From Pseudomonas frederiksbergensis (GTDB lineage Bacteria > Pseudomonadota > Gammaproteobacteria > Pseudomonadales > Pseudomonadaceae): a stretch of DNA of 64,000 nt. The notes below the pieces were generated by a model. It did not search any database and was not told the DNA's origin. It saw nothing but the letters and a program-made list of their open reading frames with translations. Below, piece after piece: positions 1 through 9,927 of this stretch. Position 1 is the first letter of the stretch. Every line of letters begins with the position of its first letter. A program made the position numbers and the translations under genes. The stretch is from assembly GCF_900105495.1 (NCBI RefSeq), contig NZ_FNTF01000002.1:248001-312000 (forward strand). The letters are read 5' to 3'.

Positions 1-955
1 CGTAGTAGAAGTTTTCGGAGACAAACACCCCGCCCTCTTCGTCCTCGCCAATCACGAACGAACGCTCAGGGCTGACGTGTTTCAGACGCAGCAAACCATC
101 GGCATCGGTGGCGCCACTGCTCATCACGCCGAGGCCATCGGTCCACAGCACATTCACCTTCGGCACCGAACTGCCTTGGTGTTTGCGCGCGGCCCACACC
201 AGCAATTCATCACCGGCAATCTTGCTCACCGCCACGGTGTTGGAGACGAAGACCATGGTGGTCGCACGGTATTTGCCGATCAGCGCTTCCACCAGGTACA
301 GGCCCGGTTTCAGATTGCCCAACGGGATGTACACGTTGCCCGGTGCAACGCTGACGAACTCACTGGAGGAACCGGCCAGGTTCACGCCTTCAGGCGGCTG
401 GATCGGTTTGGCTTGCCACAGCGGATAGCGAAATTGGCTGACCACCGGCAAGCCCGGAATCAGCGCGAATTGCGGCTGAGCGTCGTAAGGCGTTGGCGCG
501 GCCATGGCGGCGCCCATCTTCAGTTCCGGCACTTCCTCGGTAACTTGCTTACGCGATTCGTAGGAGAACGCGCGCTGCATCACCCGACGGGATTTGCGGT
601 ACCAGTTGTCCCACAGGTACGCGAGGGTGTTCGACAGGCCTTCACCCTTGAACTGGCCGTCGCTGACTACGCGGTGCAGGTTCTTCTGGCGCTTGAGGAA
701 ATCCAGTGGTTTGTCGATGCGATATACGCGAATGTCGGCGCCGCCGTAAGGCTCCATGCGGAACCGACGGTAGTCGCGACCCGGTGCTTCGAGGCGAACC
801 ATCGCCTGTTCGTCGCTGGCAAAACTGCTGTCGGCCAGCAGGAAAAAGCTTTCGCCGGCCACCGGCGTGTAGCCACTCGGCTCGACGGTGTCTTCGGCGT
901 TGACCGCCGAAAAAGGCAGCACCAGGACCAATAGCAGAGGCAGAAAACGCAACAT
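1..955 (-). CDS. yfaS: alpha-2-macroglobulin family protein YfaS, N-terminal part (cut by window edge)
   Basis: Only the first 318 codons are present; the gene runs off the left edge. The protein begins with a signal peptide ([20 protein letters not shown]) followed by beta-rich sequence consistent with the first macroglobulin domains. I assign it to the bacterial alpha-2-macroglobulin family because the three genes upstream on the same strand encode DUF1175, DUF2138 and DUF2135 proteins, the companions of yfaS in E. coli. Family members are thought to trap proteases that reach the periplasm. The thioester region, which would separate thioester-dependent from thioester-free types, lies outside the window. 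It starts 11 bases after yfaT stops and is probably cotranscribed with it. Confidence 0.8.
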   Translation of the reverse strand, partial: MLRFLPLLLVLVLPFSAVNAEDTVEPSGYTPVAGESFFLLADSSFASDEQAMVRLEAPGRDYRRFRMEPYGGADIRVYRIDKPLDFLKRQKNLHRVVSDGQFKGEGLSNTLAYLWDNWYRKSRRVMQRAFSYESRKQVTEEVPELKMGAAMAAPTPYDAQPQFALIPGLPVVSQFRYPLWQAKPIQPPEGVNLAGSSSEFVSVAPGNVYIPLGNLKPGLYLVEALIGKYRATTMVFVSNTVAVSKIAGDELLVWAARKHQGSSVPKVNVLWTDGLGVMSSGATDADGLLRLKHVSPERSFVIGEDEEGGVFVSENFYY

Positions 956-966
956 GCGGGCACCGA

Positions 967-1617
967 TCATTGGGAGAGGAAGTTCAGTCGATAGACGCCA
1001 ATGAAGTTGGGGTTGGCTGCGTCGGGTATCCATCGGGTGTCCTTCCATGTCATGAGTTGCTGCAGGCTTGCGGAGCGCATGCCGTTGTCAGTGGGGGTGG
1101 TGGTGCCGGTGTGATAGGCGATGTAGCGGCCCATCCAGATCATCAGATGCTGGTCGTCGCCCTGATCGAAAAACATCAGGTCGCCGGGCCGGGCTTGCGC
1201 CAGATCGCGGCCGATCAAATGGCTGTTGAACTGAATCAGTTTGATCGCGTTGACGTACGGCCCGACCTTGCCGCCGCCCTGCTGCCATTGCTGGGCGAGG
1301 CCGCGTTGCGCCTCGCTCAGTTGCAGCTCTGGCGGCAGGTAACGGTTGGACAGGCCATTGCTGCGCAGCCATTTGTCGTCGTGGACTTTCAGCGCTTCGT
1401 TGGCGGCAAAACGGACCAGGCCCGCGCAGTCCTGCTGATACCAGCGCGGGCTCGGGCCTTGGGTCAGTTGTTCCTGGGCGATGCGCACGAACCAGGCGCG
1501 GAACACCTGGGATTGCTGCGGGTCCAGCGGTGCGGCGTCACCGGCAAATGCGCGACTGCCCAGCAACATCGCCAGCAGGCCGAGGCCTCGGATAAGTGCT
1601 GTCACAGGGCTTTCCAT
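967..1617 (-). CDS. yfaT: DUF1175 periplasmic protein YfaT, NlpC/P60-like
   Basis: 216 residues with a signal peptide (about residues 1-25, ending SRAFA). Sequence and neighbours match E. coli YfaT (DUF1175), whose function is not established. The protein has the layout of an NlpC/P60 cysteine peptidase: DCAGLVRF around Cys64, PGDLMFF at 144-150, His157 in QHLMIWMG and His169 in AYHTG. This suggests a papain-like hydrolase acting on peptidoglycan or peptides in the periplasm, which is inference. The start is uncertain. ATG at 1617 overlaps the end of yfaA; a GTG at 1605 overlaps the yfaA stop as GTGA, has GGAAAG just upstream and gives a tidier signal peptide. A further upstream ATG at 1632 is less likely. 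Confidence 0.8.
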   Translation of the reverse strand: MESPVTALIRGLGLLAMLLGSRAFAGDAAPLDPQQSQVFRAWFVRIAQEQLTQGPSPRWYQQDCAGLVRFAANEALKVHDDKWLRSNGLSNRYLPPELQLSEAQRGLAQQWQQGGGKVGPYVNAIKLIQFNSHLIGRDLAQARPGDLMFFDQGDDQHLMIWMGRYIAYHTGTTTPTDNGMRSASLQQLMTWKDTRWIPDAANPNFIGVYRLNFLSQ

Positions 1618-3314
1618 TCCAGTGGCAGCCATTGCCAGTGGCCGTCGGGTTCGCTGCCTTCAGGCAAGGTCAGGGCGTATTTGCCGTAGCCGCCGAGCTT
1701 GCGCAGTTTCGGGATCAGGTAGGTTTGCGCGGCGTTGTAGAACACCGGTTCCATGTCCTGCGGCAGGCTGTCGAGGGTTTCCTGTTGCATCAGTTGCGCC
1801 ATGGAATCCGGGCCGAAGTAGACCGGCATCAGCAGGTCTTTGGGCACCACGTCGGCCATCGGCGGGAAGCGTTTGTCGAGGGTACCGAGGGCTTTGTCCA
1901 CCAGCTTGTCGTCGAGGGAAAACAGCAGCGTCGAACCGTGGCGCGCCAGGCTGACTTTCATGAACGCCTTGCCGGTGATCGCGTCCGGGTTCTCAGCATC
2001 CTTGGCCTTGTAAGGACCGAAATTGGAGCTGACCTGACGCTGCCATTGGTGGGTTGGGCCTTGCTGTTTCTCGATCACCGGGAACGCGTGCTCTTCGACG
2101 TTGCCTTCGTAGGCGCCGACCATCGAGCCGAACAGATTGCCCAGGTCGCCGTCGAGTTTGGCGCTGTCGTCATCGTTCAGGCTGGCCACCAGCAGCGGCG
2201 TGTACAACCGCGAATCGGCGTACCAGCACAGGCCAGCGGCACCGGCCATGTGTTCGGTCAGGGCCTGGGCCACTTTTTCTTCCGCGCCGAGTTTCACCAG
2301 TAATGGTTTTTGTTGTTCGGCGGCGAGCGGCAAAGCGACGCAGGCACTGGCACCCATGGGCATGGCTTGCCAGATCGGTTTGAAATCGAAATCCGGCTGG
2401 TCGTCCAGTTCGTCCATGGCCAGAAAGCTGTGCCAGCCCTTGTCGTCCATGTCGAAACGCAGCCCGGCGAAGTTCGGGATGAAACGTTGATACCCCATGG
2501 CCAGAACGCTGGAATTGACCGACAGGCGTTGTTTCACCTCAGGCGTGCGCGGTGGCAGGCCGAAGGCTTCGGGGAAGAGTTTCTGGCCGCCGAGCAGTGC
2601 TTCCAGCGATTCAGTCGACACCATGCCGGGTTCTTCGACCGGACCGTGGCCGGCGTCATACAGTTTGGCCGGATTGGACAGCACCACCAGTTTGTCGCCA
2701 TGCGAGGCGAACAGCAGCGCTTTGCTGTGGTTGTAGGTGAGTTGATAAAGCGGCACCACATCGCCGGCAACTTTGATTTCAACCAATTGGGTCAGCTGCG
2801 AATCATCCAGCGCTACTTTCGCTAGCGGCTCCAGCACCTTGGCCAGACCACCGCGATCCATCACCAACAAAAAGTCTTTCAGCCGACCATCCGCCCCACG
2901 CCACAGCGCCACGTCTGCCGGTTGATCGAAGAGCTGTTCGATCAAACTGTCCTGCAATTTCAGGTCATGTTCGTAAATGATCCGCCGCAGACTGCCGATC
3001 AAGCCGAGGCGATCAGCGTGCGCTTCGTAATAGAAGACGAAATCTTCGGTCAGGGTTTCCTTGAGGAACGGCACCGCCAGCAAATCCTTGGGCAACTGGC
3101 TCAAGGAGTGGGTTTCGAGCAGACCGTCCGGCCGGCTCATGCCCAGTTTGTCGCTGGCCAACTCCGCCGGCGGCGCCTTGGGTTTGTGCATGAACCAGCC
3201 CAACCCGGCCGCGACGCCCGCCACCAGGATCAGCCCGGCCAGCAGCACCGGCCAGCGGCGAGGAGTTTTGGCTGCAGGCGTTTCGGCGGCCGGAGAAACA
3301 GTGTTATCGCTCAT
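1602..3314 (-). CDS. yfaA: DUF2138 protein YfaA
   Basis: 570 residues when started at the ATG at 3314 ([11 protein letters not shown]). Open frame continues upstream to 3386, but that would overlap yfaP and add sequence unlike the family. After a short cytoplasmic tail rich in Pro and Ala there is one membrane helix (about residues 22-42, [20 protein letters not shown]), so the bulk of the protein should sit in the periplasm, anchored in the inner membrane. Length and neighbours fit E. coli YfaA (DUF2138), a companion of the YfaS macroglobulin. No catalytic motif is evident. It lies 37 bases after yfaP stops and overlaps the start of yfaT, so the genes look translationally linked. Confidence 0.8.
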   Translation of the reverse strand: MSDNTVSPAAETPAAKTPRRWPVLLAGLILVAGVAAGLGWFMHKPKAPPAELASDKLGMSRPDGLLETHSLSQLPKDLLAVPFLKETLTEDFVFYYEAHADRLGLIGSLRRIIYEHDLKLQDSLIEQLFDQPADVALWRGADGRLKDFLLVMDRGGLAKVLEPLAKVALDDSQLTQLVEIKVAGDVVPLYQLTYNHSKALLFASHGDKLVVLSNPAKLYDAGHGPVEEPGMVSTESLEALLGGQKLFPEAFGLPPRTPEVKQRLSVNSSVLAMGYQRFIPNFAGLRFDMDDKGWHSFLAMDELDDQPDFDFKPIWQAMPMGASACVALPLAAEQQKPLLVKLGAEEKVAQALTEHMAGAAGLCWYADSRLYTPLLVASLNDDDSAKLDGDLGNLFGSMVGAYEGNVEEHAFPVIEKQQGPTHQWQRQVSSNFGPYKAKDAENPDAITGKAFMKVSLARHGSTLLFSLDDKLVDKALGTLDKRFPPMADVVPKDLLMPVYFGPDSMAQLMQQETLDSLPQDMEPVFYNAAQTYLIPKLRKLGGYGKYALTLPEGSEPDGHWQWLPLEWKAL

Positions 3315-3351
3315 GTTCACAAAACCCGATGTCATCCGTGGAGCGGGATGC

Positions 3352-4143
3352 TTAATAGTTGAAAGTCTTGACCAGCAGCAGGTCACCGATGGCCCGCAGG
3401 GGCACGATGAAGGTCTCGCGTTTTTCGTCGACAGTGTTTTCGTTGAGCACCAGGTTGATCTGCGAGGTGATCACCTCGTTCTGGTTGCTGGTTTCATCGA
3501 AGTTATAGCCGCCACTGCCGAAGTTGCCCCAATAGTTCACGTAAACCAGATAGGTGCCGTGCATCGGCGCGGTCATGGTGAACATTTCCGGGCCGGGACC
3601 ATCGACACCGTCCGGGTCCAGGCCGCCGCCGTTGCTCATCGCCGGGCGAGCCCAGAACGCGTGCTGGCCGTCGGGGGTCACGATGTGCAGGTCAAGTTCG
3701 GCTTTCGGGTCATCCCAGCCCAACACCACGCGAATCCGCGCCGGGGTGCGCAGGTTGTTGGCTTCATAGAATTGAACGCGCTTGAGCGACTTGCCTTCAG
3801 CGCTGCGTACTTCAACGCTGTTGGACCCCGCGCCAAACGCATACGGCCGGGCGAAACGCCCCTGGTCGTCGGTGTACAGATTCAGAGGATTGCCGTTGAC
3901 GGCCAGCGCATGCGGCCCTCGCTGAGTGCCGATGGCCTTGAGTTGGCCCTGGATCATCGTGCGATTGCGCTGCACGCCTCGGTCGATGGGCGGCGTCGGA
4001 TAGGCAACTTGAGGGTATTCGCTGCGATCGAGCAGGCCGTTGTAGCGCCAGCCGCCGACCGGCTCCGACAACTCGGCCGTCGGCTCGGCCCAGGCAGCTG
4101 TCGCGCAGACAAGCCCGATCAGCAATAGAAGAAATGAACGCAT
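3352..4143 (-). CDS. yfaP: DUF2135 secreted protein YfaP
   Basis: 263 residues. The ATG at 4143 is chosen because a strong AGGAGG lies 7 bases upstream and the protein then begins with a clean signal peptide (MRSFLLLLIGLVCATAAWA). Residues from about 60 form a carboxypeptidase-regulatory-like beta domain, and the C-terminal half carries the DUF2135 features: LDLHIVTPDG, a Gly/Asp-rich loop (GGGLDPDGVDGPGPE) and YLVYVNYWGNF. The family often accompanies von Willebrand and macroglobulin proteins. It is the first gene of the yfaP-yfaA-yfaT-yfaS operon. Its exact role is unknown; a structural or binding part in a periplasmic protease-trapping complex is inference. Confidence 0.82.
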   Translation of the reverse strand: MRSFLLLLIGLVCATAAWAEPTAELSEPVGGWRYNGLLDRSEYPQVAYPTPPIDRGVQRNRTMIQGQLKAIGTQRGPHALAVNGNPLNLYTDDQGRFARPYAFGAGSNSVEVRSAEGKSLKRVQFYEANNLRTPARIRVVLGWDDPKAELDLHIVTPDGQHAFWARPAMSNGGGLDPDGVDGPGPEMFTMTAPMHGTYLVYVNYWGNFGSGGYNFDETSNQNEVITSQINLVLNENTVDEKRETFIVPLRAIGDLLLVKTFNY

Positions 4144-4260
4144 GTGACGCCTCCTGCCATGCATAACGAAACCTTGCACCCGATCCTCGGCGCGTTACAG
4201 ATCCAAAAAAACTGCGTTTCGTCAGAAAGACCCATGACTTTCGGGTCGTAGAAGGCGCGA

Positions 4261-4289
4261 AGATTAGCCATTTGGCGGTTTTTTAACAA
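4261..4289 (-). promoter_or_regulatory. candidate sigma-70 promoter of the yfaPATS operon
   Basis: Read on the minus strand there is TTGTTA (4289-4284), exactly 17 bases, then TAATCT (4266-4261). It points toward yfaP and would place transcription start near 4254, giving a leader of about 110 bases. The match is by eye only. Confidence 0.5.
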
Positions 4290-4338
4290 TCGGATACATC
4301 TAATTTTGCGGTGGGATTCACGGTGATTGTTGGGCGTG

Positions 4339-4363
4339 AGCCGAATAGCGAGGGTATTCGGCT
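4339..4363. other. hairpin with flanking direct repeat
   Basis: Perfect nine-base arms agccgaata / tattcggct enclose a seven-base loop. The ten bases gtgagccgaa at 4336-4345 recur at 4370-4379. There is no T run, so it is not an obvious terminator; an operator is possible. It sits in the 508-base gap between the yfaP operon and xseB, which otherwise holds the yfaP promoter, one REP element and the xseB promoter candidate. Confidence 0.4.
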
Positions 4364-4408
4364 TATAAAGTGAGCCGAACCCCCACATCATTCCCCGGAG
4401 ACACCAAA

Positions 4409-4545
4409 CCCTGTGGCGAGGGGGCTTGCCCCCGTTGGTTGCGAAGCAACCCCAAAAACAGGCACCGCGTTTCATCAGGCATCCCACATTCAGCAATTTG
4501 CGACCGCTTCGTGGTCGAACGGGGGCAAGCCCCCTCGCCACAGGG
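4409..4545. repeat. REP inverted pair, class GGCGAGGGGGCTTGCC
   Basis: The left arm ccctgtggcgagggggcttg begins at 4409 and its reverse complement ends at 4545, with about 80 bases between. Each arm also contains its own gggggcttgccccc-type palindrome. This is the layout of a paired REP (REPIN) element. A second copy of this class lies at 33692-33828. Confidence 0.85.
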
Positions 4546-4588
4546 TCGCGTTCTCCCCCAAGCGCAGTGGCCGAAACGCCCCGCTCAT

Positions 4589-4617
4589 TTGCCCATAACC
4601 CCCATGTCTGCTAGTGT
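4589..4617 (+). promoter_or_regulatory. candidate promoter of xseB-ispA-dxs
   Basis: TTGCCC (4589-4594), 17 bases, TAGTGT (4612-4617), 34 bases upstream of the xseB ATG. Moderate match to sigma-70 elements, by eye. Confidence 0.35.
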
Positions 4618-4651
4618 CGCGCCGGTTTAACGTCAACCGGAAATAGCCGCC

Positions 4652-4894
4652 ATGGCCCGCAAAAAAGCTGCACTGGATTTCGAACAATCTCTCGCTGACC
4701 TGCAAACGCTGGTAGAGCGTCTGGAGAACGGCGAATTGTCGCTGGAAGACTCGCTGACGGCTTTCGAGCAAGGCATCGGTCTGACCCGCGATTGCCAGGC
4801 GGCGCTGGCCCAGGCCGAGCTAAAGGTTCAGGTGCTGCTTGAGCGTGATGGCGAGCTGGCCGAGGAACCCTTCGACGCGGATCAGCCAGAATGA
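4652..4894 (+). CDS. xseB: exodeoxyribonuclease VII small subunit
   Basis: 80 residues, the usual length for XseB. It has the characteristic opening [29 protein letters not shown] followed by FEQGIGL and an acidic tail, forming two helices. Several XseB copies bind one XseA to make exonuclease VII, which degrades single-stranded DNA. Its stop overlaps the ATG of ispA (ATGA at 4891), so the two are translationally coupled; the xseB-ispA-dxs order is standard in gammaproteobacteria. Confidence 0.97.
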   Translation: MARKKAALDFEQSLADLQTLVERLENGELSLEDSLTAFEQGIGLTRDCQAALAQAELKVQVLLERDGELAEEPFDADQPE

Positions 4895-5778
4895 TTGCAG
4901 CGTATTCGGCGACCAGCCAGGCCCGCGTCAATGCTGCACTGGAAACCCTGTTCATTGCGCCGAGCCCTGAACTCGCGCGGCTGTACGAAGCCATGCGCTA
5001 CAGCGTGATGAATGGCGGCAAACGGGTTCGCCCGCTGCTGGCCTACGCCGCGTGCGAAGCGCTGGGCGGCAAGGCTGAGCAGGCCAACGGCGCAGCGTGC
5101 GCGGTGGAGCTGATTCACGCTTATTCCCTGGTGCATGACGATTTGCCGGCCATGGACGACGACGATCTGCGTCGCGGCCAGCCAACCACTCACAAAAAAT
5201 TCGATGAAGCCTGCGCGATTCTGGCCGGTGACGGCTTGCAGAGCCTGGCCTTCAGCGCCCTGCTCGATCCGCGCCTGAGCAACTCTGACACTGATGTTCG
5301 CCTGCAAATGGTCAGCGCTCTCGCAGTGGCCGCAGGCCCGGCCGGCATGGTCGGCGGTCAAGCCATCGACCTCGGTTCGGTCGGTCTGAAACTCGATCAG
5401 AAAGCCCTCGAATACATGCACCGGCACAAGACCGGCGCCCTGATCGAGGTCAGCGTCAAACTCGGCGCCCTGGCCAGCGGCCGCGCCGAGAAGGACGAAC
5501 TGAAGTCCTTGCAGACTTACGCGCAGGCCATTGGCCTGGCGTTCCAGGTGCAGGACGACATTCTCGACGTCGAAAGCGATACCGAAACCCTCGGCAAGCG
5601 CCAAGGCGCCGACATTGCTCGCGACAAGCCCACTTATCCAGCCCTGCTCGGCCTCGACGCCGCCAAGGCTTACGCCCTGGAACTGCGTGATCAGGCCCTG
5701 CACGCGCTGCGACCGTTTGACGCGGCGGCCGAGCCATTGCGCGATCTGGCCCGCTACATCGTCGACCGGCGCAGCTGA
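4891..5778 (+). CDS. ispA: farnesyl diphosphate synthase
   Basis: 295 residues. Both Asp-rich motifs that bind Mg-diphosphate are present: [10 protein letters not shown] from residue 83 and DDILD near residue 223. GGKRVRP (42-48) is the conserved isopentenyl-diphosphate-binding segment. The enzyme joins dimethylallyl and isopentenyl diphosphate into geranyl and then farnesyl diphosphate in the cytoplasm, feeding quinone and undecaprenyl carrier synthesis. It overlaps xseB by four bases and is followed 92 bases later by dxs, the entry enzyme of the same pathway. Confidence 0.97.
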   Translation: MIAAYSATSQARVNAALETLFIAPSPELARLYEAMRYSVMNGGKRVRPLLAYAACEALGGKAEQANGAACAVELIHAYSLVHDDLPAMDDDDLRRGQPTTHKKFDEACAILAGDGLQSLAFSALLDPRLSNSDTDVRLQMVSALAVAAGPAGMVGGQAIDLGSVGLKLDQKALEYMHRHKTGALIEVSVKLGALASGRAEKDELKSLQTYAQAIGLAFQVQDDILDVESDTETLGKRQGADIARDKPTYPALLGLDAAKAYALELRDQALHALRPFDAAAEPLRDLARYIVDRRS

Positions 5779-5870
5779 CGGCGTATCCGCCAAGTTAAAA
5801 GCAACGCGTGGGCAGGGGGCGATGCATCAGGTAAACTGCCGCATCTTTTATACCTATAACGATTCGCCTG

Positions 5871-7769
5871 ATGCCCACGACGTTTCATGAGATTCCCCGC
5901 AAGCGCCCGACCACGCCCCTGCTCGACCGTGCCAACACGCCGGACGGCCTGCGCCGGTTAGGCGAAGCCGAGCTGGAAACCCTGGCCGATGAGTTGCGCC
6001 TGGAATTGCTCTACACGGTCGGTCAGACCGGCGGGCATTTCGGTGCAGGCCTGGGCGTCATCGAGCTGACTATCGCGCTGCATTACGTCTTCGACACCCC
6101 GGACGACCGGCTGGTGTGGGACGTGGGTCATCAGGCCTATCCGCACAAAATCCTCACCGGTCGTCGCGAGCGCATGGGCACCCTGCGCCAGAAGGACGGC
6201 GTCGCGGCCTTCCCGCGTCGTTCCGAGAGCGAGTACGACACCTTTGGCGTCGGCCACTCCAGCACATCGATCAGCGCAGCGCTGGGCATGGCCATTGCCG
6301 CCCGCCTGCAAAACAGTGATCGCAAGGCGATCGCCGTGATCGGCGATGGCGCACTGACCGCCGGCATGGCCTTCGAGGCGCTGAACCATGCGCCGGAAGT
6401 GGACGCCAACATGCTGGTGATCCTCAACGACAACGACATGTCGATCTCGCGCAACGTTGGCGGGCTGTCGAATTACCTGGCGAAGATTCTTTCCAGCCGC
6501 ACGTACGCGAGCATGCGCGAAGGCAGCAAAAAGGTCCTGTCGCGCCTGCCCGGCGCCTGGGAAATCGCCCGTCGCACCGAAGAATACGCCAAAGGCATGC
6601 TGGTTCCCGGCACGCTGTTTGAAGAGCTGGGCTGGAACTACATCGGCCCGATCGATGGCCATGACCTGCCGACCCTGATCGCCACCCTGCGCAACATGCG
6701 CGATCTCAAAGGCCCGCAGTTCCTGCACGTCGTCACCAAGAAAGGCAAAGGCTTCGCCCCGGCGGAAGTCGACCCGATCGGTTACCACGCGATCACCAAA
6801 CTCGAACCGCTGGACGCTCCGGCCGCCGCGCCGAAGAAAGCTGGCGGGCCAAAGTATTCCGGCGTATTTGGTGAATGGCTGTGCGACATGGCCGCGTCTG
6901 ATCCGCGGTTGGTGGGCATCACTCCCGCGATGAAGGAAGGCTCCGACCTGGTGGCCTTCAGCGAGCGTTTCCCGCAGCGCTATTTCGATGTGGCGATTGC
7001 CGAGCAACACGCCGTCACCCTCGCTGCCGGCATGGCCTGCGAAGGCGCGAAACCGGTGGTGGCGATCTATTCGACGTTCCTGCAACGGGGCTACGACCAG
7101 CTTGTGCATGATGTGGCGGTGCAAAACCTCGACGTCCTGTTCGCCATCGACCGCGCGGGTCTGGTGGGCGAAGACGGCCCGACTCACGCGGGCAGCTTCG
7201 ACCTGTCGTTCCTGCGCTGCATCCCCGGAATGCTGGTGATGACCCCGAGCGACGAAAACGAACTGCGCAAGATGCTCACCACCGGCCACCTGTTCAACGG
7301 CCCGGCGGCGGTGCGTTATCCGCGCGGCTCTGGCCCGAACGCGACGATCGAGAAAGACCTCGAGCCGATCGAAATCGGCAAGGGTGTGGTTCGTCGTCAG
7401 GGCAGCAACGTCGCCCTGCTGGTGTTCGGCGTGCAACTGGCCGAGGCGCTGAAAGTCGCCGAGACGCTGGATGCCACTGTGGTCGACATGCGTTTCGTCA
7501 AACCGCTCGATGAAGCACTGGTGCGCGAAATCGCTGGCAGCCATGAATTGCTGGTGACCATCGAAGAGAACGCGATCATGGGCGGTGCCGGTGGCGCCGT
7601 CAGCGAGTTTCTCGCCCGCGAAAACATCCTCAAGTCGATGCTGCACCTGGGCTTGCCGGATGCCTATGTGGAACACGCCAAGCCTGCGCAAATGCTGGCT
7701 GAATGCGGACTGGATGAGGTTGGGATCGAAGAAGCGGTGCGTCAGCGCCTGCAGCTGCTGAACCTCTAA
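5871..7769 (+). CDS. dxs: 1-deoxy-D-xylulose-5-phosphate synthase
   Basis: 632 residues, normal for DXS. The thiamine diphosphate motif GDGALTAGM lies near residues 158-166, followed by the N-rich segment [10 protein letters not shown]. The transketolase pyrimidine domain contains [13 protein letters not shown] near 376, with the catalytic Glu that activates thiamine. The enzyme condenses pyruvate and glyceraldehyde 3-phosphate to DXP, first step of the MEP isoprenoid pathway and a precursor for thiamine and pyridoxal phosphate. Third gene of the xseB-ispA-dxs cluster. A REP element follows. Confidence 0.98.
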   Translation: MPTTFHEIPRKRPTTPLLDRANTPDGLRRLGEAELETLADELRLELLYTVGQTGGHFGAGLGVIELTIALHYVFDTPDDRLVWDVGHQAYPHKILTGRRERMGTLRQKDGVAAFPRRSESEYDTFGVGHSSTSISAALGMAIAARLQNSDRKAIAVIGDGALTAGMAFEALNHAPEVDANMLVILNDNDMSISRNVGGLSNYLAKILSSRTYASMREGSKKVLSRLPGAWEIARRTEEYAKGMLVPGTLFEELGWNYIGPIDGHDLPTLIATLRNMRDLKGPQFLHVVTKKGKGFAPAEVDPIGYHAITKLEPLDAPAAAPKKAGGPKYSGVFGEWLCDMAASDPRLVGITPAMKEGSDLVAFSERFPQRYFDVAIAEQHAVTLAAGMACEGAKPVVAIYSTFLQRGYDQLVHDVAVQNLDVLFAIDRAGLVGEDGPTHAGSFDLSFLRCIPGMLVMTPSDENELRKMLTTGHLFNGPAAVRYPRGSGPNATIEKDLEPIEIGKGVVRRQGSNVALLVFGVQLAEALKVAETLDATVVDMRFVKPLDEALVREIAGSHELLVTIEENAIMGGAGGAVSEFLARENILKSMLHLGLPDAYVEHAKPAQMLAECGLDEVGIEEAVRQRLQLLNL

Positions 7770-7783
7770 GACATATACAAAAC

Positions 7784-7875
7784 CTGTGGGAGCGGGCTTG
7801 CCCGCGATAGCGGAATGACAGTCGACTTATTCATTGACTGACACTCCGTCATCGCGGGCAAGCCCGCTCCCACAG
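7784..7875. repeat. REP inverted pair, class GGGAGCGGGCTTGCCCGCG
   Basis: Arms ctgtgggagcgggcttgccc and its reverse complement flank about 45 bases of unrelated sequence between dxs and btuB. The folded arms may also stop transcription from dxs, but there is no T run. Confidence 0.85.
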
Positions 7876-7928
7876 AGTTTTGTGCAACCTCAAAAATGTA
7901 TTCGCTTTAAAGCGCCGACGGACTGTTC

Positions 7929-9812
7929 ATGAAACTCTCTCCTTTTGCCCTGGCGCTGGCCCTCCTGCCGGCTGGCCAACTCTTGGCCGACACCTTCGAA
8001 CGCGACCAGGCCCTGAAACTGCCCGACGTGCTGATCAGCGCCAACCGTCAGGTCGAAGCGCGTAACGACAGCAGCGCCGCCAACACGGTGTTCACCCGCG
8101 ACGATATCGACCGTCTGCAACCGAGCAGCGTCACTGACCTACTGCGTCGGGTGCCGGGCGTACAGGTCGGGCAAACCGGCGGGCGCGGCAGTCTGCCGGG
8201 GGTCTACATTCGTGGTACCAAGTCGGCGCAAAGTCTGGTGCTGGTCGACGGCCAACGCATCGGCAACTCGACCTCCGGCGACAGCAACCTGCAACACATC
8301 AACATCGAACAGGTCGAGCGCGTGGAAGTGCTGCGTGGTTCGCGTTCAGTGATTTACGGCAGCGATGCGATTGGCGGGGTGATCCAGATCTTCACCCGCC
8401 GTGGTGGCGAACAGGGCTTGCAACCCCGTATGCACGTGGGGGTTGGCAGCAATCAGACCTGGGAACGCAGCCTTGGATTGTCTGGCGGCGACGCGCAGAC
8501 CCGCTTCAATCTCGGTGCCAGCCTCGATGAAACGGCAGGCATCAATCGCACTCACCAGTCTTATCCCAGTGATGGCGATCACGATGAATACCGCAATAAG
8601 TCGGTCAGCTTAAGCCTGAGTCACGCCCTCACCGATGACATCGAAGTCGGCGCCAATCTGCTGGATAACCAGGGCAAAAGCGCATTCGACAATCCGTTCG
8701 GCCGCTTCGACATGAACACCTTTGAATCGGTCCAGCAGCAGCCCTACAGCGAGTTCGCGGTGAGCAGCGTCAGCAGTTACGTCGATGCGCGCATCAATGA
8801 CGCCTGGAAAACCCGCGTCGAGTTCGGCCATAGCGAAAACCGTGAGAAGACGCTCGACAAGCTCAGCGACGAGCGCAGCGTGTTCAACACGTACCGCGAC
8901 TCGGTGAACTGGCAGAACGACCTGACCCTCGACGAGCGCAACAGCCTGATCCTCGGCGGCGACTGGTACGAGGACCGGGTCAACAGCAGCACGCCATTCG
9001 ACGAGGACAGCCGCTGGAACCGCGCCGCGTTCATTCAACATCATTACCAGGCGGACAGTTTCTCCACCGAACTGGGCCTGCGCCGCGATCAGAACCAGCA
9101 GTTCGGTGGCCAGAACAGCTGGAGCGGCACCTTCACTCTGCCGCTGAATCCGGACAACGATGTATTGCTGACCTACAGTGAAGGCTTCCGCGCGCCGACG
9201 TTCAATGACCTGTATTACCCCGATTTCAGTAATCCGGATCTGAAACCCGAGACGTCGAAAAGCTACGAGCTGCAATGGCGCAGTCAGCTGACCGACACTG
9301 CTCGCCTGGAAGCTTCGCTTTACCGTACGGACCTGGAAGACGCGATTATTTTCGGCAGTAACAACCGGCCGCAGAACGTCGCGCAGGCACGCATCAACGG
9401 TTTCGAAGCGGCGTTGAAACAGGAACTGTTCGGCTGGCAGAGCAACCTCGGCGTAGCGATCATCGACCCGCGGGATCGCGACAGCGGCCACACCCTGGCT
9501 CGGCGCGCGCGGCGGACCTTGAGCCTGGATCTGGATCGGCAGTTCGACCGGCTAGGGCTCGGCGCCAGCTGGCAAGCGGTGAGCAGCAGCTATGACGATG
9601 AGAACAATCAGCAGCCGTTGGGCGGGTACGCGTTGCTGGGGTTGCGCAGCAGTTGGGAATTGAACCGTGAGATCAAGCTTGAGCTGAAGGTCGATAACCT
9701 GCTGGACAAGGGTTACAGCCGGGCGCTGTACAGCCATGAAGGTAGCCAGTATGGGTATCGCGAGGAAGGTCGGGCGTGGATGTTTGGGGTGACCTGGACA
9801 CCAGAACTTTAG
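7929..9812 (+). CDS. btuB: TonB-dependent outer membrane receptor, probable vitamin B12 receptor BtuB
   Basis: 627 residues. Signal peptide about 1-20 (ending QLLA), a TonB box DVLISAN at 33-39, a plug domain (VPGVQVGQTGGRG, VYIRG, VERVEVLRGSRSVIYGSDAIGGVIQI) and a 22-strand-type barrel ending in an aromatic strand (FGVTWTPEL). Plug and box resemble E. coli BtuB. The convergent neighbour encodes a BtuF-like periplasmic protein, supporting cobalamin as ligand; other corrinoids or a siderophore cannot be excluded. I do not see a cobalamin riboswitch: the 159 bases to dxs are mostly a REP element. Confidence 0.85.
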   Translation: MKLSPFALALALLPAGQLLADTFERDQALKLPDVLISANRQVEARNDSSAANTVFTRDDIDRLQPSSVTDLLRRVPGVQVGQTGGRGSLPGVYIRGTKSAQSLVLVDGQRIGNSTSGDSNLQHINIEQVERVEVLRGSRSVIYGSDAIGGVIQIFTRRGGEQGLQPRMHVGVGSNQTWERSLGLSGGDAQTRFNLGASLDETAGINRTHQSYPSDGDHDEYRNKSVSLSLSHALTDDIEVGANLLDNQGKSAFDNPFGRFDMNTFESVQQQPYSEFAVSSVSSYVDARINDAWKTRVEFGHSENREKTLDKLSDERSVFNTYRDSVNWQNDLTLDERNSLILGGDWYEDRVNSSTPFDEDSRWNRAAFIQHHYQADSFSTELGLRRDQNQQFGGQNSWSGTFTLPLNPDNDVLLTYSEGFRAPTFNDLYYPDFSNPDLKPETSKSYELQWRSQLTDTARLEASLYRTDLEDAIIFGSNNRPQNVAQARINGFEAALKQELFGWQSNLGVAIIDPRDRDSGHTLARRARRTLSLDLDRQFDRLGLGASWQAVSSSYDDENNQQPLGGYALLGLRSSWELNREIKLELKVDNLLDKGYSRALYSHEGSQYGYREEGRAWMFGVTWTPEL

Positions 9813-9817
9813 CCCAC

Positions 9818-9927
9818 GATCGTTCCCACGCTCCGCGTGGGAATGCATCCCGTGACGCTCTGCGTCACATCAAGAGCGGACGCGGAGCGTCCATGGCGGC
9901 ATTCCCACGCAGAGCGTGGGAACGATC
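9818..9927. repeat. REP element, class GATCGTTCCCACGC, long form
   Basis: Outer arms gatcgttcccacgct and agcgtgggaacgatc enclose inner arms around gacgctctgcgtc and gacgcggagcgtc. The right arm reaches into the stop codon of the convergent BtuF-like gene, so it fills the whole btuB-btuF gap. The same nested form recurs at 24876-24982. Confidence 0.85.

Noticed and set aside
5958..7691. Long open frame on the minus strand opposite dxs
   Set aside because: Its translation is rich in His, Arg, Gln and Val without any fold pattern, as expected for the complement of a GC-rich gene. dxs on the plus strand is certain. The same holds for long antisense frames opposite the OsmC-YcaO gene (43855-45429), uvrA (54975-56552) and others.
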